Source: Bacteroidales bacterium (GTDB taxonomy: Bacteria; Bacteroidota; Bacteroidia; Bacteroidales; 4484-276). Taken from it: 6,570 nt of DNA. The notes beneath the pieces were generated by a model. It saw nothing but the letters and a program-made list of their open reading frames with translations. It did no database searches and was not told the DNA's origin. Positions 6,317-6,570 of this stretch are shown here, one piece after another. The position numbers were made by a program, and so were the translations under genes. Positions within the stretch are counted from its first letter, which is position 1, and every line of letters starts with the position of its first letter. The stretch lies in contig JAOZRY010000173.1 of the NCBI GenBank assembly GCA_029939965.1, forward strand, positions 1-6,570. The letters are read 5' to 3'.

Positions 6317-6570
6317 CGATGTACTGAGCTTTCTATTTAACTCTGTTCCAATAATCTTGCTAAGTTCAACTGGAACGGCATTTCCTAATTGTCTCATACT
6401 TTCTGACCATGAACCAGAAATTAAATATGAATCTGGAAAAGTCTGAATTCTTTTTGCTTCTCTTACTGTAAAATACCGCACTTGCCCATCTTCGAATCTA
6501 ATCATATTCTCACCTCCAGGAACACCATGGTCTCCAGCTTTAATGGTCTTTGAAGGTTCATCAATATAAC
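6302..6570 (-). CDS. C5-cytosine DNA methyltransferase, C-terminal part (runs off the window)
   Basis: The - strand frame is open from the right edge to a TAA at 6304-6302, giving about 88 residues of a protein whose start lies beyond 6570. The frame continues upstream of the ATG at 6505, with EPSKTIKAGDHGVPGGEN before it, so that ATG is internal. The visible part carries the end of the target-recognition region and conserved motifs IX and X of C5-methyltransferases: RYFTVREAKRIQTFPDSY and then QLGNAVPVELSKIIG. These enzymes transfer a methyl group from S-adenosylmethionine to cytosine in a specific DNA site; the catalytic Pro-Cys motif would be outside the window. It is convergent with the CYTH gene. 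The last residues, H-L-Q-K-stop, are encoded by the repeat core at 6300-6316. A restriction endonuclease partner may lie to the right, but none is visible. Confidence 0.88.
   Translation of the reverse strand, partial: YIDEPSKTIKAGDHGVPGGENMIRFEDGQVRYFTVREAKRIQTFPDSYLISGSWSESMRQLGNAVPVELSKIIGTELNRKLSTSHLQK

Overview
The window looks like a chromosomal piece of a Bacteroidota bacterium (Bacteroidales/Marinilabiliales-like, inferred). The base composition is AT-rich, genes lack clear Shine-Dalgarno sequences, the exported porin has an Ala|Gln-type signal cleavage site, two lipoproteins carry K-D-E right after the lipobox cysteine, and the protein families (OprO/P-like porin, lamin-tail-domain lipoprotein, SdiA-regulated-like lipoprotein) are typical of that phylum. 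No rRNA, tRNA, CRISPR array or intact insertion sequence was seen.

Layout. Bases 1-187 hold a symmetric array of four 15-bp near-palindromes (AACCCAGTATGGGTT type) inside a roughly 27-bp long-range inverted repeat; this may be a MITE/REP-like element or a protein-binding array. Bases 188-432 show nothing I can support. Bases 433-499 hold three tandem 11-bp units plus one inverted unit, an operator-like array upstream of the first gene. Five genes then run on the + strand: a porin (581-2188), a lipoprotein with two lamin-tail domains (2225-3313), a beta-propeller lipoprotein of SdiA-regulated type (3427-4191), and two paralogous proteins of about 210 aa (4193-4822 and 4887-5528). I read the last two as divergent members of the CYTH / triphosphate-tunnel fold. 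After an imperfect palindrome of about 106 bp (5536-5641) comes a canonical CYTH-domain protein (5686-6156). The right edge carries, on the - strand, the C-terminal part of a C5-cytosine DNA methyltransferase (6302-6570, running off the window). A diverged half-copy of the same palindrome lies at its 3' end.

How the genes may work together (inference). An outer-membrane porin of the phosphate/pyrophosphate-selective family, two probably surface-exposed lipoproteins, two divergent CYTH-like proteins and a canonical CYTH protein (a family that binds triphosphates and often hydrolyses tripolyphosphate) form one co-directional run. One junction has a single intervening base. The simplest working model is a locus for uptake or turnover of a phosphate-rich or otherwise anionic compound. 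Neither the substrate nor phosphate control is proven by the sequence. The most novel element is the tandem pair of divergent CYTH-like genes placed just before a canonical CYTH gene.
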